The notes: generated by a model from the sequence alone, not told the origin. A stretch of DNA of 30,808 bases from JANXSD01 sp043758125 (GCA_043758125.1 JAYVOC010000272.1:1-30808), one strand, 5' to 3'; shown: positions 1-8,990, counted from the stretch's first letter. Numbers and translations: made by a program.

Positions 1-1439
1 CTATTTTTTCGAATAAAGAATAATCCAAAAAATGTTATCACTCCGTTAACGATGAGTAATTCATAACCGAATTTATATCCTCCCATTAGCTGTACAGAAT
101 GCTCAGCAAGATACCAGCAAATAAATGGTGATAATAAGCAGATAATAGGAACAAGGTTTTCTTTCAATTTATATTTTGTAAAAACACCGAATGCAAAGAG
201 TCCGAGTAATGGTCCGTAGGTGTATCCTGCAAGTTTTAAAATGAGATCAATGATTGAACGGTTATCAATCCAATGAAAAATCATTACACACATTAGGAAT
301 AATATTGCAAAGGAAATATGTACGATTCTACGGATACGTAATCGATCATTCTCCGACCATGATGCTCGTCGATTTAATCCTAACATATCGAGGCAAAATG
401 AAGATGTTAGTGCAGTAATTGCACCATCAGCACTTGGAAATAATGCAGAGATTAATCCGATGATAAATACCAATCCCATCACAGGAGGAAAATAATGCAA
501 TGCCAATGTTGGAAACAAATCATCACCTTTTAAATCAAGATGATTTTGTGCAGCAAAAATGTACAATAATCCGCCAAGAAAAAGAAATAAGAAGTTGACA
601 AAAATTAAGATTAAACTTAGTGATACAATATTTTTTTGCGAATCTTTTAATGTCTTTACAGAGATGTTTTTCTGCATCATTTCTTGATCTAATCCAGTCA
701 TGGTTATCGCAATGAAAGCACCACCTAAAAGTTGCTTCATGAAAAAAGATGGACTCAATGGATCACTTACTAATAGCTTCGAATATTGTTTCACTTGCAT
801 CATCTGCCAAGCTTCGCCAAAGTTTATATTTAAATTTTTCAATATATAAATAACACAAATTATCAAACCACCTAACATAAATGTTGTTTGTAATGTGTCG
901 GTCCAAACAATGGTTTTTACACCACCTTTAAAAGTATATGCGACGATTAATATTAATATCGCTATTGCTGTAATCCAGAAAGGAATTCCTGCATCATCAA
1001 GAATAAAAAATTGCAAGACACGAATGACAAGATACAAGCGTGCGGTAGCACCAACAGTTCTGGAAACGATAAAAAACATTGCTCCAGTTTTATAGGAAAT
1101 CCTACCGAAACGTTGTTGCAAATAATCGTAAATAGAGGTTAAAGAAAGTTTATAATAGATTGGAAGCAGGATATAAGCCACCGCCATATATCCGATAAAA
1201 TATCCCAAAACAACCATCAAATAGGAGAATCCTTGTACTTCAACTGTACCTGGAACCGACACGAACGTAACGCCAGAAAGCGATGTTCCGATCATTCCAA
1301 AGGCTACAATATACCAAGGTGAGGATTTATTGCCTGCAAAAAAACTGAAATTCCCAGCATTTCGTGACGTATACCAAGAAATGAAGAGCAAAACCAAAAA
1401 ATAAGCGGTAATGATGGAGATGATAATTATAGGCGACAT
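1..1439 (-). CDS. Sodium:solute symporter (SSS family), C-terminal end cut by window edge
   Basis: Reading the minus strand from ATG at 1439 gives 479 uninterrupted codons that run off the left edge. The TAG visible at 1–3 is in another frame, so the stop lies outside. The protein begins MSPIIIISIITAYFLVLL and is a chain of hydrophobic helices. It carries SSS (SLC5-type) signatures: a TVGATARLY stretch, then FKGGVKTIVWTDT ending near residue 182, and later GLISALFPSADGAITALTSSF. Members are inner-membrane Na+-coupled importers with 11–14 helices. The substrate (sugar, amino acid, sialic acid and others) cannot be told from sequence. The visible part is already close to a typical short SSS length, so probably few residues are missing. 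The gene is divergent from recR. No consensus promoter was found on this strand in the 99-bp gap. The family is confident, the substrate unknown. Confidence 0.9.
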   Translation of the reverse strand, partial: MSPIIIISIITAYFLVLLFISWYTSRNAGNFSFFAGNKSSPWYIVAFGMIGTSLSGVTFVSVPGTVEVQGFSYLMVVLGYFIGYMAVAYILLPIYYKLSLTSIYDYLQQRFGRISYKTGAMFFIVSRTVGATARLYLVIRVLQFFILDDAGIPFWITAIAILILIVAYTFKGGVKTIVWTDTLQTTFMLGGLIICVIYILKNLNINFGEAWQMMQVKQYSKLLVSDPLSPSFFMKQLLGGAFIAITMTGLDQEMMQKNISVKTLKDSQKNIVSLSLILIFVNFLFLFLGGLLYIFAAQNHLDLKGDDLFPTLALHYFPPVMGLVFIIGLISALFPSADGAITALTSSFCLDMLGLNRRASWSENDRLRIRRIVHISFAILFLMCVMIFHWIDNRSIIDLILKLAGYTYGPLLGLFAFGVFTKYKLKENLVPIICLLSPFICWYLAEHSVQLMGGYKFGYELLIVNGVITFFGLFFIRKN

Positions 1440-1493
1440 AGTACTGCGAATTTAAGTGTTGAAAGATGAGTAAATAAATTTGCATTCTTATTT

Positions 1494-1521
1494 TTTGAAC
1501 ATGTTACGATTCGTAAATTTG
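1494..1521 (+). promoter_or_regulatory. Candidate Bacteroidota-type promoter for recR
   Basis: A perfect -7 element TAAATTTG lies at 1514–1521 and a TTTG -33 element at 1494–1497. The spacer between TTG and TA is 16 nt, shorter than the 19 nt at the three best promoters in this window, so this call is weaker. It would give a leader of roughly ten bases before the recR TTG start. Confidence 0.4.
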
Positions 1522-1538
1522 TAGCTTATCTGAATAGC

Positions 1539-2156
1539 TTGAATCTTCCCTCAAAATTACTTGACGATGCCGTACAGGCTTTTGCACAGCTTCCCGGAAT
1601 CGGTCAGAAGAGTGCTTTACGTATGGTTTTACACCTCTTGCGTGTGCCGCCTGAAAGTGTTGATCGTTTCGGAGAAACCTTAATTCGCCTACGCAAAGAA
1701 TTGCGATATTGTAATAACTGTCACAATATTTCTACGGAAGAAATTTGTAATATTTGTAGAGATCCTAAACGCGAGCAAGGATTAGTATGTGTTGTTGAAG
1801 ATATTCGTGACGTAATCGCAATTGAAAACACAGGACAATTCAAAGGCCTATATCACGTTCTTGGTGGATTGATTAGTCCGATGGATGGCGTTGGACCTTC
1901 ACAACTAACGATTGATTCACTAGTTGGCAAAGCAGGAAATGGATTCGTAAATGAAGTGATTGTTGCATTGAGTACAACGATGGAAGGTGACACCACATTA
2001 TTTTATCTTTATAAAAAACTTAAGCCACTTGAAATCAAAGTAAGTACACTTGCTCGTGGAGTTGCAATTGGTGGCGAACTTGAATATGCGGATGAAGTAA
2101 CTTTAGGTAGATCAATTGTGCATAGAGTTCCTTACGATAATCAATTGGTGAAATAA
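1539..2156 (+). CDS. recR: Recombination mediator RecR
   Basis: RecR is the toroidal zinc-finger/TOPRIM protein that, with RecO, loads RecA on SSB-covered DNA in RecF-pathway gap repair. The 205 residues match the usual length of about 200. The N-terminal helix-hairpin-helix reads LPGIGQKSALRMVLHLL. A four-cysteine zinc finger follows (CNNC...CNIC, about residues 58–73). The TOPRIM segment runs from VVEDIRDVIAIENTGQF to GGLISPMDGVGP, very close to E. coli RecR. The start is a TTG; the next residues NLPSKLLDDAV align with the normal RecR N-terminus, and upstream in-frame codons offer no ATG. A methyltransferase-like gene follows after 25 nt and is probably read through. This is a confident identification. 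Confidence 0.97.
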   Translation: MNLPSKLLDDAVQAFAQLPGIGQKSALRMVLHLLRVPPESVDRFGETLIRLRKELRYCNNCHNISTEEICNICRDPKREQGLVCVVEDIRDVIAIENTGQFKGLYHVLGGLISPMDGVGPSQLTIDSLVGKAGNGFVNEVIVALSTTMEGDTTLFYLYKKLKPLEIKVSTLARGVAIGGELEYADEVTLGRSIVHRVPYDNQLVK

Positions 2157-2181
2157 TATTTTTAAATCTCAATTTTTTTAA

Positions 2182-3105
2182 ATGCTTAATTTCAACATGG
2201 TAAAACATAAAATAATTGAACTACTGAATAAGATTCCTTACGTAAATAATCTTTATCATTTAAATTTAAAATTTCAAAGTAACTCATGTTTTCCTCCTGG
2301 ACATTATTATTCACCAATAGTATCTGTTGAAGATTTAAAAAAAAGGGAAGCGGAAATATGGAATAAAAAAGATCAGGAAAAAATACTAGGAATCAACCTA
2401 AACACAATTGAACAGCTTAAATTGGTAAAAGAACTTGCAGATTATTATGATGAAATGCCATTCAACAATGTAAGAAATAAAAACAGATTTTATTTTGATA
2501 ATGATTTTTATGAATACACTGATGGTATATTTCTATATTCAATGATGCGTCACTTTAAACCAGAACAGATTATTGAAATTGGTTCTGGATTTTCTTCTGC
2601 ATTAATGCTGGATACAAACCAGTTATTTTTTAATAATAAAATAAATATGACGTTCATAGAACCATATACTGATAGATTACATTCACTAATTACTACTGAT
2701 GATACAAAATCAACAACAATAATTGAAAAGGAAGTTCAGTCAGTTCCATTAAATACATTTGAAAAGCTTAATAAAGGCGACATTCTTTTTGTTGATAGTA
2801 CTCATGTTGCCAAAACTGGAAGTGATGTTAATTATATATTATTCGAAATCCTTCCAAGATTGAATAAAGGAGTGTTAATTCATTTTCATGATATTTTTTA
2901 TCCATTTGAATATCCTAAAGAATGGGTTTTTCAAGGGAGGAATTGGAATGAGAACTATTTTTTAAAAAGTTTTCTTATGTACAATAATGAATTTAAAATA
3001 ATATTATTTGGTGATTATCTGCATAAATTTCAATCAGAAGTTTTTAATAAAATGAGTGCATGTTTAAAAAATTCCGGAGGTAATTTATGGCTGGAAAAAT
3101 TATAA
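2182..3105 (+). CDS. Class I SAM-dependent methyltransferase-like protein
   Basis: The 307-residue cytosolic protein has a methyltransferase motif I, EIGSGFSSALML, at about residues 132–143, preceded by a long helical N-terminal part. An acidic strand LFVDSTHVAKTGSD follows near residue 205, and then HFHDIFYPFEYP near 235. This pattern is typical of the Methyltransf_24-like proteins that are often neighbours of glycosyltransferases. By family it would transfer a methyl group from SAM, perhaps to a sugar or glycan, but no substrate can be read. A second in-frame ATG at 2197 is an alternative start. It sits 25 nt after recR and 34 nt before a GT2 gene, suggesting co-transcription. The region is visibly more AT-rich than recR, which may reflect later acquisition (inference). 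Confidence 0.72.
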   Translation: MLNFNMVKHKIIELLNKIPYVNNLYHLNLKFQSNSCFPPGHYYSPIVSVEDLKKREAEIWNKKDQEKILGINLNTIEQLKLVKELADYYDEMPFNNVRNKNRFYFDNDFYEYTDGIFLYSMMRHFKPEQIIEIGSGFSSALMLDTNQLFFNNKINMTFIEPYTDRLHSLITTDDTKSTTIIEKEVQSVPLNTFEKLNKGDILFVDSTHVAKTGSDVNYILFEILPRLNKGVLIHFHDIFYPFEYPKEWVFQGRNWNENYFLKSFLMYNNEFKIILFGDYLHKFQSEVFNKMSACLKNSGGNLWLEKL

Positions 3106-3139
3106 CGTATTATTCAACTAAATTTATAATATTAAAAAA

Positions 3140-5092
3140 GTGAAGATTAGCATTATCATTGTCAATTATAATGTGCGATACTTTCTGCAACAATGTTTGC
3201 AGTCGGTTAAGAAAGCAATTGAAAATATTGATGCTGAAATTTTTGTTGTAGATAATGTTTCTGAAGATGGATCTGTGGAGATGGTGCAAGAATTATTTCC
3301 AGAAATAAAATTAATTGCTAATACAGAAAATCTAGGTTTTTCAAAAGCGAATAATCAAGCAATAAAATTATCAAAAGGTGAATATGTTTTGCTGCTAAAT
3401 CCTGATACTGTTGTAGAGGAAGAAACAATTCAAAAGGTTTGTGATTTTATGGATGCGCATCCAGATGCTGGTGGACTTGGCGTTCACATGATTGATGGCA
3501 AAGGAAATTTTCTTCCTGAATCAAAAAGAGGACTACCTACTCCAATCGTTGCGTTCTATAAAATATTTGGCTTCTCAAACATATTTCCTAAATCAAAAAC
3601 TTTTGGGAAATATCATTTAGGATTTCTTGATAAAGATAAAACACATGAAGTCGCGGTTTTATCAGGCGCATTTATGTTATTGCGAAAAACAACACTCGAC
3701 AAAATTGGTTTGTTGGATGAAGATTATTTTATGTACGGCGAAGACATTGATTTAAGTTATCGCATTTTACAAGGAGGATATAAAAATTATTATTTCCCGG
3801 AAACACATATCATCCATTATAAAGGTGAAAGCACAAAAAAGAGTTCAGTAAATTACGTACTTGTATTTTATCGTGCAATGGTCATCTTTGCAAAAAAACA
3901 TTTTGCACCAAGAAGAGCTGCCTTATTTTCTTTCTTAATAAATATTGCAATATGGATGCGTGCTGGAATAGCAATTCTACAACAAACTGTAAAAAGAATT
4001 TGGCTCCCTACTGTAGATGCAATAGTGATTTATGTAGGAATGATTTTTATAAAAAACTATTGGGAGTTCACAGTAAAAGATGTTCACTATCCTGAATTTT
4101 TTATGCAGATTGTTCTGCCAATTTATATTTCAATTTGGTTATTTAGTGCTTATCTAGGAGGTGGTTATGATCAACCAATTCGTATCTCACGAATTATTCG
4201 TGGGTTATTAACTGGGACTGTTGTAATCCTAGTAATTTATGCCTTGTTGCCTGAGAATTATCGTTTCTCACGAGCTTTAATTCTACTTGGAACGGCTTGG
4301 GCAAGTTTATCGATTACTTTGCTAAGAGTTGCATTACATTTTAGTAAGATGTCAGGATTTCAATTAGCGGATTCTATTCGTAAGCGAATGTTAATTGTTG
4401 GTGACGCAACGGAAAGTCAACGGATACTTTCATTGCTAATGATGAGTGGCACGAGCTCAAATTTTGTTGGATATGTTACTGAATCGGGCATCAAAGAAGA
4501 GCAAGCATTATCGATGCAAAATTTTTATCTTGGAAATACTAAAGTATTGTCGGATCTAATCTCGATATATGAAATAAATGAAGTTATTTTTTGCGGTAAA
4601 AATATTTCTTCAAGTGCAATCATACATCAAATGCTTCACATGGGAAATCCACAAGTGGAATATAAAATTGCACCACCTGAAAGTTTATTTATCATTGGAA
4701 GTAATTCCATAAACGACAAAGGTGATTTTTATTTAATTGATGTTCCTACACTCAATAATCCTGTAAATAAACGCAACAAAAAAATATTTGATCTTGCTAC
4801 TAGTTTTATATTGCTTTTGCTTTCACCAATTTTAATTTGGACATCAAATAATAAGTCGAAATACTTTAGCAATATTTTAAATGTACTTATTGGAAAACTA
4901 AGTTGGGTTGGTTATAAAGATTCACAAAACAAACATTATAAGGGAATTCGTAATGGCGTTTTTTCTCCTACTGAAATGCTTGAAGAGCTCCCTTCTGATC
5001 CTGCAGTTACTGAACGCTTGAATGCCCTTTATGCAAAAGAATACAAAGTCTTCAATGATTTAAGAATAGTGATGAAGGGAATGTTTCGTTGA
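3140..5092 (+). CDS. GT2 glycosyltransferase fused to membrane/Rossmann region and degenerate sugar-phosphate transferase module
   Basis: This 650-residue protein starts at GTG. Residues 1–260 are a family-2 glycosyltransferase of the rhamnosyltransferase-like (WbbL) type: IIIVNYNVRYFLQQCLQSV, NPDT at 87–90 as the nucleotide-sugar/metal site, and GEDIDLSYRI at 200–209. About five hydrophobic segments follow between 258 and 402. Next comes a Rossmann-like segment starting KRMLIVGDA near 415. The C-terminus starts with NKKIFDLATSFILLLLSPILIW near 546 and ends with DLRIVMKGMF, like the two ends of a WcaJ/WbaP polyprenyl-phosphate sugar-1-phosphate transferase domain, but only about 100 residues long. 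So the middle carrying the catalytic Asp/Glu is missing. The GT2 half probably acts at the inner membrane in surface-glycan assembly. It ends one base before the convergent DUF1456 gene. GT2 assignment is certain; the C-terminal reading is inference. Confidence 0.88.
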   Translation: MKISIIIVNYNVRYFLQQCLQSVKKAIENIDAEIFVVDNVSEDGSVEMVQELFPEIKLIANTENLGFSKANNQAIKLSKGEYVLLLNPDTVVEEETIQKVCDFMDAHPDAGGLGVHMIDGKGNFLPESKRGLPTPIVAFYKIFGFSNIFPKSKTFGKYHLGFLDKDKTHEVAVLSGAFMLLRKTTLDKIGLLDEDYFMYGEDIDLSYRILQGGYKNYYFPETHIIHYKGESTKKSSVNYVLVFYRAMVIFAKKHFAPRRAALFSFLINIAIWMRAGIAILQQTVKRIWLPTVDAIVIYVGMIFIKNYWEFTVKDVHYPEFFMQIVLPIYISIWLFSAYLGGGYDQPIRISRIIRGLLTGTVVILVIYALLPENYRFSRALILLGTAWASLSITLLRVALHFSKMSGFQLADSIRKRMLIVGDATESQRILSLLMMSGTSSNFVGYVTESGIKEEQALSMQNFYLGNTKVLSDLISIYEINEVIFCGKNISSSAIIHQMLHMGNPQVEYKIAPPESLFIIGSNSINDKGDFYLIDVPTLNNPVNKRNKKIFDLATSFILLLLSPILIWTSNNKSKYFSNILNVLIGKLSWVGYKDSQNKHYKGIRNGVFSPTEMLEELPSDPAVTERLNALYAKEYKVFNDLRIVMKGMFR

Positions 5093-5093
5093 G

Positions 5094-5333
5094 TTAGTTA
5101 TCCTTTTTTTCTGGATACGGTCCGCGTTTATAAATGATTAATCCATTCAAAAAGTTTCTTAATAGTTGATCTCCACATTCTTTATAATTCGGATGATCTT
5201 CTTTACGAAATAATGCTCCTAACTCACTCTTTGAAACTTCAAAATCGGAGAGCTTCAAAATTTCAATAATATCATCATCTTTTAATTCAAGAGCGACGCG
5301 AATCTTTTTTAGGATATCATTATTTGTAAGCAT
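5094..5333 (-). CDS. DUF1456 family protein (YehS-like), single-domain form
   Basis: The 79 residues match the DUF1456 domain seen twice in E. coli YehS: NNDILKKIRVALELKDDDI, then SELGALFRKEDHPNYKECGD and LLRNFLNGLIIYKRG. Family proteins are usually about 150 residues with two copies; this one has only one, most like the second copy. No second copy exists nearby: the stop is one base from the convergent GT2 gene, and the start at 5333 lies 6 bp after the stop of the upstream exonuclease gene. Translational coupling with that gene is likely. The molecular role of the family is unknown. The single-copy form is complete rather than frameshifted as far as the sequence shows. Confidence 0.85.
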   Translation of the reverse strand: MLTNNDILKKIRVALELKDDDIIEILKLSDFEVSKSELGALFRKEDHPNYKECGDQLLRNFLNGLIIYKRGPYPEKKDN

Positions 5334-5339
5334 CGTGAG

Positions 5340-6194
5340 TTATTTTTTATTGAAAGTACGCAAACGTAATGCAGTTAAAACTTGTTTTGTTTCAGCGGAA
5401 AAATCTCCTTTCATCATCCAATCATAGTAAGAGGGTTCTTTCGAAAACACATCATCAACTGTTTTACCTTTATGTTTTCCGAAATTAAAAACTTCTTGTT
5501 TCTTATCATTAAATACAACTCTGCCTGCTAAATCTACATTTTGATTCATTGCTGTAAACTGCTGTAATCCTTCAATATCTTTTGGCAAATCAGGATAACG
5601 TTCAAGCTGCGCAATGAATACTTCATAGGTGGCTAAGATATCTGCTTCAGCAGAATGTGCATTTATAATTTCTTTATTGCAATAAAACTTATAGGCAGCA
5701 GACAATGTTCTTTGTTCCATCTTATGAAAAATATTTTGGACATCAACCATTTTCCGACCTTTCATATCAAAGGAGAAATCAACTCTTAAAAATTCATCAA
5801 CCAACAAAGGAACATCGAATTTATTTGAATTATACCCTGCTAAATCTGCATTGCCAATGAAGTTAGCAATCTCCAATGCTAATTGTCCAAAGGTTGGTTC
5901 GTTAGCAATATCATTATCATAAATACCATGTACTTGAGAAGCAAATAATGGAATTGGAATTTCAGGATTAATGCGTTTCGTGAAAACTTGTTTATCTCCA
6001 TTCAGCATTAACTTCAAAATACTAATTTCAACTATACGATCAGAACCAACAGTAACGCCTGTAGTTTCTAAATCAATAAATGCAAGTGGTTTGTTTAGAG
6101 TAAGGTTCATAGATTCAAGTGTAATTTTCTCGACGGAGAATAAGTCCAATTGTGATGACAACAAATCAATGTTTGCTTTCGACTTTTTTGTCAT
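5340..6194 (-). CDS. DnaQ-like DEDDh 3'-5' exonuclease with C-terminal DUF3820-like domain
   Basis: The 284-residue protein has all five DEDDh residues: D41 and E43 in FIDLETTG, D127 in YNSNKFDVPLL, and H180 and D185 in AHSAEADILAT. It therefore should be an active two-metal 3'-5' exonuclease of the Pol III epsilon family. The C-terminal part, FNFGKHKGKTVDDVFSKEPSYYDWM, resembles the short DUF3820 domain that is joined to such exonucleases in Bacteroidota. It may serve as an accessory repair or proofreading nuclease; replicative proofreading cannot be claimed because Bacteroidota carry several paralogues. The gene lies 19 bp after the PD40 gene and 6 bp before the DUF1456 gene, so all three are probably one transcript. 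Confidence 0.9.
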   Translation of the reverse strand: MTKKSKANIDLLSSQLDLFSVEKITLESMNLTLNKPLAFIDLETTGVTVGSDRIVEISILKLMLNGDKQVFTKRINPEIPIPLFASQVHGIYDNDIANEPTFGQLALEIANFIGNADLAGYNSNKFDVPLLVDEFLRVDFSFDMKGRKMVDVQNIFHKMEQRTLSAAYKFYCNKEIINAHSAEADILATYEVFIAQLERYPDLPKDIEGLQQFTAMNQNVDLAGRVVFNDKKQEVFNFGKHKGKTVDDVFSKEPSYYDWMMKGDFSAETKQVLTALRLRTFNKK

Positions 6195-6213
6195 AGGAAG
6201 AATAATAAAAAAA

Positions 6214-7797
6214 TTATTGAAATTTAATTTCCAAATAAACTTTGTTTGCTATTGTTGGATCGACGGTAATATCTGCATCAGCTTTCCCAAGTTTAGCGTG
6301 ACGTAATGTAACTTTATACGATCCTGCTGGAACCGCAATATCAAAATGACCAGTGGCATCATTCGATTCGCAATTCGCAATTTTATCGCCTGTTGTTGCA
6401 TTTGTTACCACAACAAATGCACCTTTTGCGGGTGTCCCTGCACTAGTCATTGCAACTCCTTGAATCCAAACCATAGGATTAGAAGTTAATGGTTTATCAG
6501 TTGTAGCTTTATAAATATCATAATCACCTAATCCGGAATCACGCACTGCAGAAACATAAAATGTTTTTCCATCAGGCTCCAATGCAAAACCGATATCATC
6601 ATAAGCACTGTTGATTGGAAATCCTAAATTTTCTGGTGTTGAGAAATCTTCATTACTACTTGCCAAAACAGATTTAAATAAATCATATCCACCCATACTT
6701 CCATGACCAGTTGAACTAAAGAAAAACGTTTTGCCATCAATCCACATATAGGGATTATCTTCATCACCATTGGAATTAATTTTATCACCAAGTCGTGTTG
6801 GCTTACTCCAACCAGTCGATTCTGTTCTTGTACACTTATAAATATCTTTCCCAGTTTTACTGCCTGCCATTTCTGCTGAAAAATAAAGTGTCAATCCATC
6901 CGGCGACATGCACGCACCAGTTTCCATTGTTTTTGTAATAAAATCTTTCCCCAATGATACGGGCTTGTCCCACTGCTTCCCTTTTAATTGTGCAATATAA
7001 ATATCACCATTTGATTCAGGGCTTTCACGGTACACTAACATTTTATCACCATAAGGATTTATATACATTGCTTCTTCGTAAAAAGCAGTGTTCAAATTCA
7101 CTCCAGCATTTTTTGCTTTACTTCGCGATGTATCATTTTGAAGAAAGAAATATACGTCCGAGGTAACATCACCGAGATCATCTGTTAAGCCACCAGTATT
7201 TCCTTTTCTTTTTGACGCAAAATAAATAATTGTATCACTCACCCCCATTACAGGACGGTAATCTGCAGATGGGGAATTAATTGTTTTTCCAAGATTTTCA
7301 AATTTAACATTTACCGGATTAGCAGTTAACGTTTTTGCAGATGTTGACCAGTCTACCCAATCATTGAACTTCAACTTCGCATCTACACTACCTTTCTTTT
7401 CAACTCTGTATTTTTCAAAATATTCAATAGCCTTATCATACAATCCAGCATAATGATATGCTCGTGCTAAATCAAACAATACATCTTTCGGTTTATCCTT
7501 CGTATTTGCATTTGCTGCATATTCTAACATCGGAATTGCTTTTACTTTATTGATATTTGTATTCAAATAACACAATCCTAATTTATAATTATACTCTGCA
7601 TTATTCGGATCAGTAATTATTAATCGTTCGTAAATTTTTATTGCCTGATTAAAACCTTGTGATTTTAACATATCATCCGCTTCCTTTTTTGCATCTTTCA
7701 CATCATCTTTTAAATACGGTTTAATTGCAGGCTGTTTTGTTTGTGCCGATAAAAATAGTGGCAAAACGAACAAGAATAATAGAATGTATTTTTTCAT
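6214..7797 (-). CDS. Secreted TPR–PD40 beta-propeller protein with carboxypeptidase-regulatory-like C-terminus (PorE-like, no OmpA domain)
   Basis: The start at 7797 is preferred over 7824 because it gives a clean signal peptide, MKKYILLFLFVLPLFLSAQ. After it come TPR helices (FNQAIKIYERLIITDPNN... and YDKAIEYFEKYRV, roughly residues 40–130). A PD40/WD40-like propeller follows with repeated blades such as NPYGDKMLVYRES, SPDGLTLYFSAE, DGKTFFFSSTGHGSMGGYDLF and EPDGKTFYVSAVRD. The last about 85 residues form an Ig-like carboxypeptidase-regulatory domain (TSAGTPAKGAFVVVTN...AGSYKVTLRH). This is the layout of PorE and related envelope proteins of the type IX secretion system, but the OmpA peptidoglycan-binding domain that normally ends PorE is absent. 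It is predicted to be periplasmic or outer-membrane-associated. No lipobox cysteine was seen. The exact role is unassigned. Confidence 0.85.
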   Translation of the reverse strand: MKKYILLFLFVLPLFLSAQTKQPAIKPYLKDDVKDAKKEADDMLKSQGFNQAIKIYERLIITDPNNAEYNYKLGLCYLNTNINKVKAIPMLEYAANANTKDKPKDVLFDLARAYHYAGLYDKAIEYFEKYRVEKKGSVDAKLKFNDWVDWSTSAKTLTANPVNVKFENLGKTINSPSADYRPVMGVSDTIIYFASKRKGNTGGLTDDLGDVTSDVYFFLQNDTSRSKAKNAGVNLNTAFYEEAMYINPYGDKMLVYRESPESNGDIYIAQLKGKQWDKPVSLGKDFITKTMETGACMSPDGLTLYFSAEMAGSKTGKDIYKCTRTESTGWSKPTRLGDKINSNGDEDNPYMWIDGKTFFFSSTGHGSMGGYDLFKSVLASSNEDFSTPENLGFPINSAYDDIGFALEPDGKTFYVSAVRDSGLGDYDIYKATTDKPLTSNPMVWIQGVAMTSAGTPAKGAFVVVTNATTGDKIANCESNDATGHFDIAVPAGSYKVTLRHAKLGKADADITVDPTIANKVYLEIKFQ

Positions 7798-7883
7798 AGT
7801 GATTTTCAATAAACTGTTCTGCAAAATAAGATAAAATATGTTTCATATTTCGTAAAAACTCCACAACAAATTACTCGAGTTAT

Positions 7884-8990
7884 TCACAATTGACGGCCTT
7901 TCCAAGTGTTTTTGCTGAAAGGTTGGATAAGAAGAAGCGTTATTACAAAAAACGGATAAATAATTGACATCAATACTTTATCGAAAATGCTAAATTTAAC
8001 TCCACTTTCTTTAAGCGATTCATCAAGTAATAACCATTCTGGAATTGCCCTTGTTACCAAAATCACAATAGGAAATATAATCACAGTTGGCACAAGTAAA
8101 CATGATGTAATCCATAACAAAGTGGTAAGCATTGCAGAAGTAGTTATTACAATCCCAACGAACCACACATAAGACTCTTTGTAATGAATTGTTTTACTCG
8201 ACCATCTTAATCGTTGCTTTAACAAATCATGAAAATTTTTTTCGGGAGAAGTAGAAACGATTGCATCGAATGCTGGAAATACTGTTCCAGGAAATAATTT
8301 ATTAATCTCAAACATTAAAAAAGTGTCGTCGCCAGATGCTAAATGGTGGTGAGAATTGTATGCACCAACTTTCAGCCAAGCGTCTTTTTTAAAAGCGAGA
8401 TTCGCTCCTGAATTTAATAACATTCGGCTTTGCAAAAGTGCTGCAGAACCTGCGGCTTGCAAATTAGCAAACTCCATCGATTGGAATTTTGACCACCACT
8501 TATTATTGTCAAATTTAATCTGTACTAATCCGCAAATCATATTAGCGTTCGAATTTATCGAAGGATGAATTAATTGTTTTAGCCAATTTGATTTGAAATG
8601 AATATCAGCATCGATAGTAACAATCCATTCCGAATTTGATTGTCGGATTCCAAAATCTAATGCTGCTTTTTTTCCAAAGGTATTTGATAAAGAAAAATGT
8701 TTTTTATGTTCTAATAGTTGAAGTGTATTATCATCGCTGTGGTCATCAACAAAAATAATTTCCAACTTATCGGATGGGTAATCTAACGATGCTAAATCGT
8801 TAACTAAAGCAGGGATATTTTTCTCTTCATTCCGAACAGGGATAATAATAGAAACAGTTGGCCATATCGTTTCGTCCTTCCATTTGGAAATAGTTGTTCT
8901 GTTATGATTTCTCCACTTTAAAAAATAGCTTAGCAACAATCCTCCGTAAAGAATATCAAAAAATAATGTAAGATAAAATAAGATTTTCAT
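7884..8990 (-). CDS. Membrane-anchored processive-type GT2 glycosyltransferase
   Basis: The 368 residues begin with one hydrophobic anchor (about 3–25), then a GT2 domain: TVSIIIPVRNEEKNIPALV, FVDDHSDDNT near 80–89, DAD at 127–129, GDD at 220–222, and QRLRW at 259–263. That D, DxD, D and Q/RxxRW set is shared with cellulose/hyaluronan-synthase-type enzymes and with lipid glycosyltransferases. Three or more helices follow (about 275–360). It should use a nucleotide sugar at the cytoplasmic face of the inner membrane to glycosylate a lipid or a growing chain; donor and acceptor are unknown. It lies 62 bp after the LPG-synthase-TM-like gene, which suggests a shared membrane-lipid or glycan function (inference). 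Confidence 0.9.
   Translation of the reverse strand: MKILFYLTLFFDILYGGLLLSYFLKWRNHNRTTISKWKDETIWPTVSIIIPVRNEEKNIPALVNDLASLDYPSDKLEIIFVDDHSDDNTLQLLEHKKHFSLSNTFGKKAALDFGIRQSNSEWIVTIDADIHFKSNWLKQLIHPSINSNANMICGLVQIKFDNNKWWSKFQSMEFANLQAAGSAALLQSRMLLNSGANLAFKKDAWLKVGAYNSHHHLASGDDTFLMFEINKLFPGTVFPAFDAIVSTSPEKNFHDLLKQRLRWSSKTIHYKESYVWFVGIVITTSAMLTTLLWITSCLLVPTVIIFPIVILVTRAIPEWLLLDESLKESGVKFSIFDKVLMSIIYPFFVITLLLIQPFSKNTWKGRQL

Noticed and set aside
1475..1482. Second TAAATTTG -7 element upstream of recR
   Set aside because: The nearest TTG is only 13 nt upstream, outside the usual spacing.
5971..6306. 111-codon plus-strand frame spanning the exonuclease–PD40 junction
   Set aside because: Overlaps two well-supported minus-strand genes and resembles nothing known.
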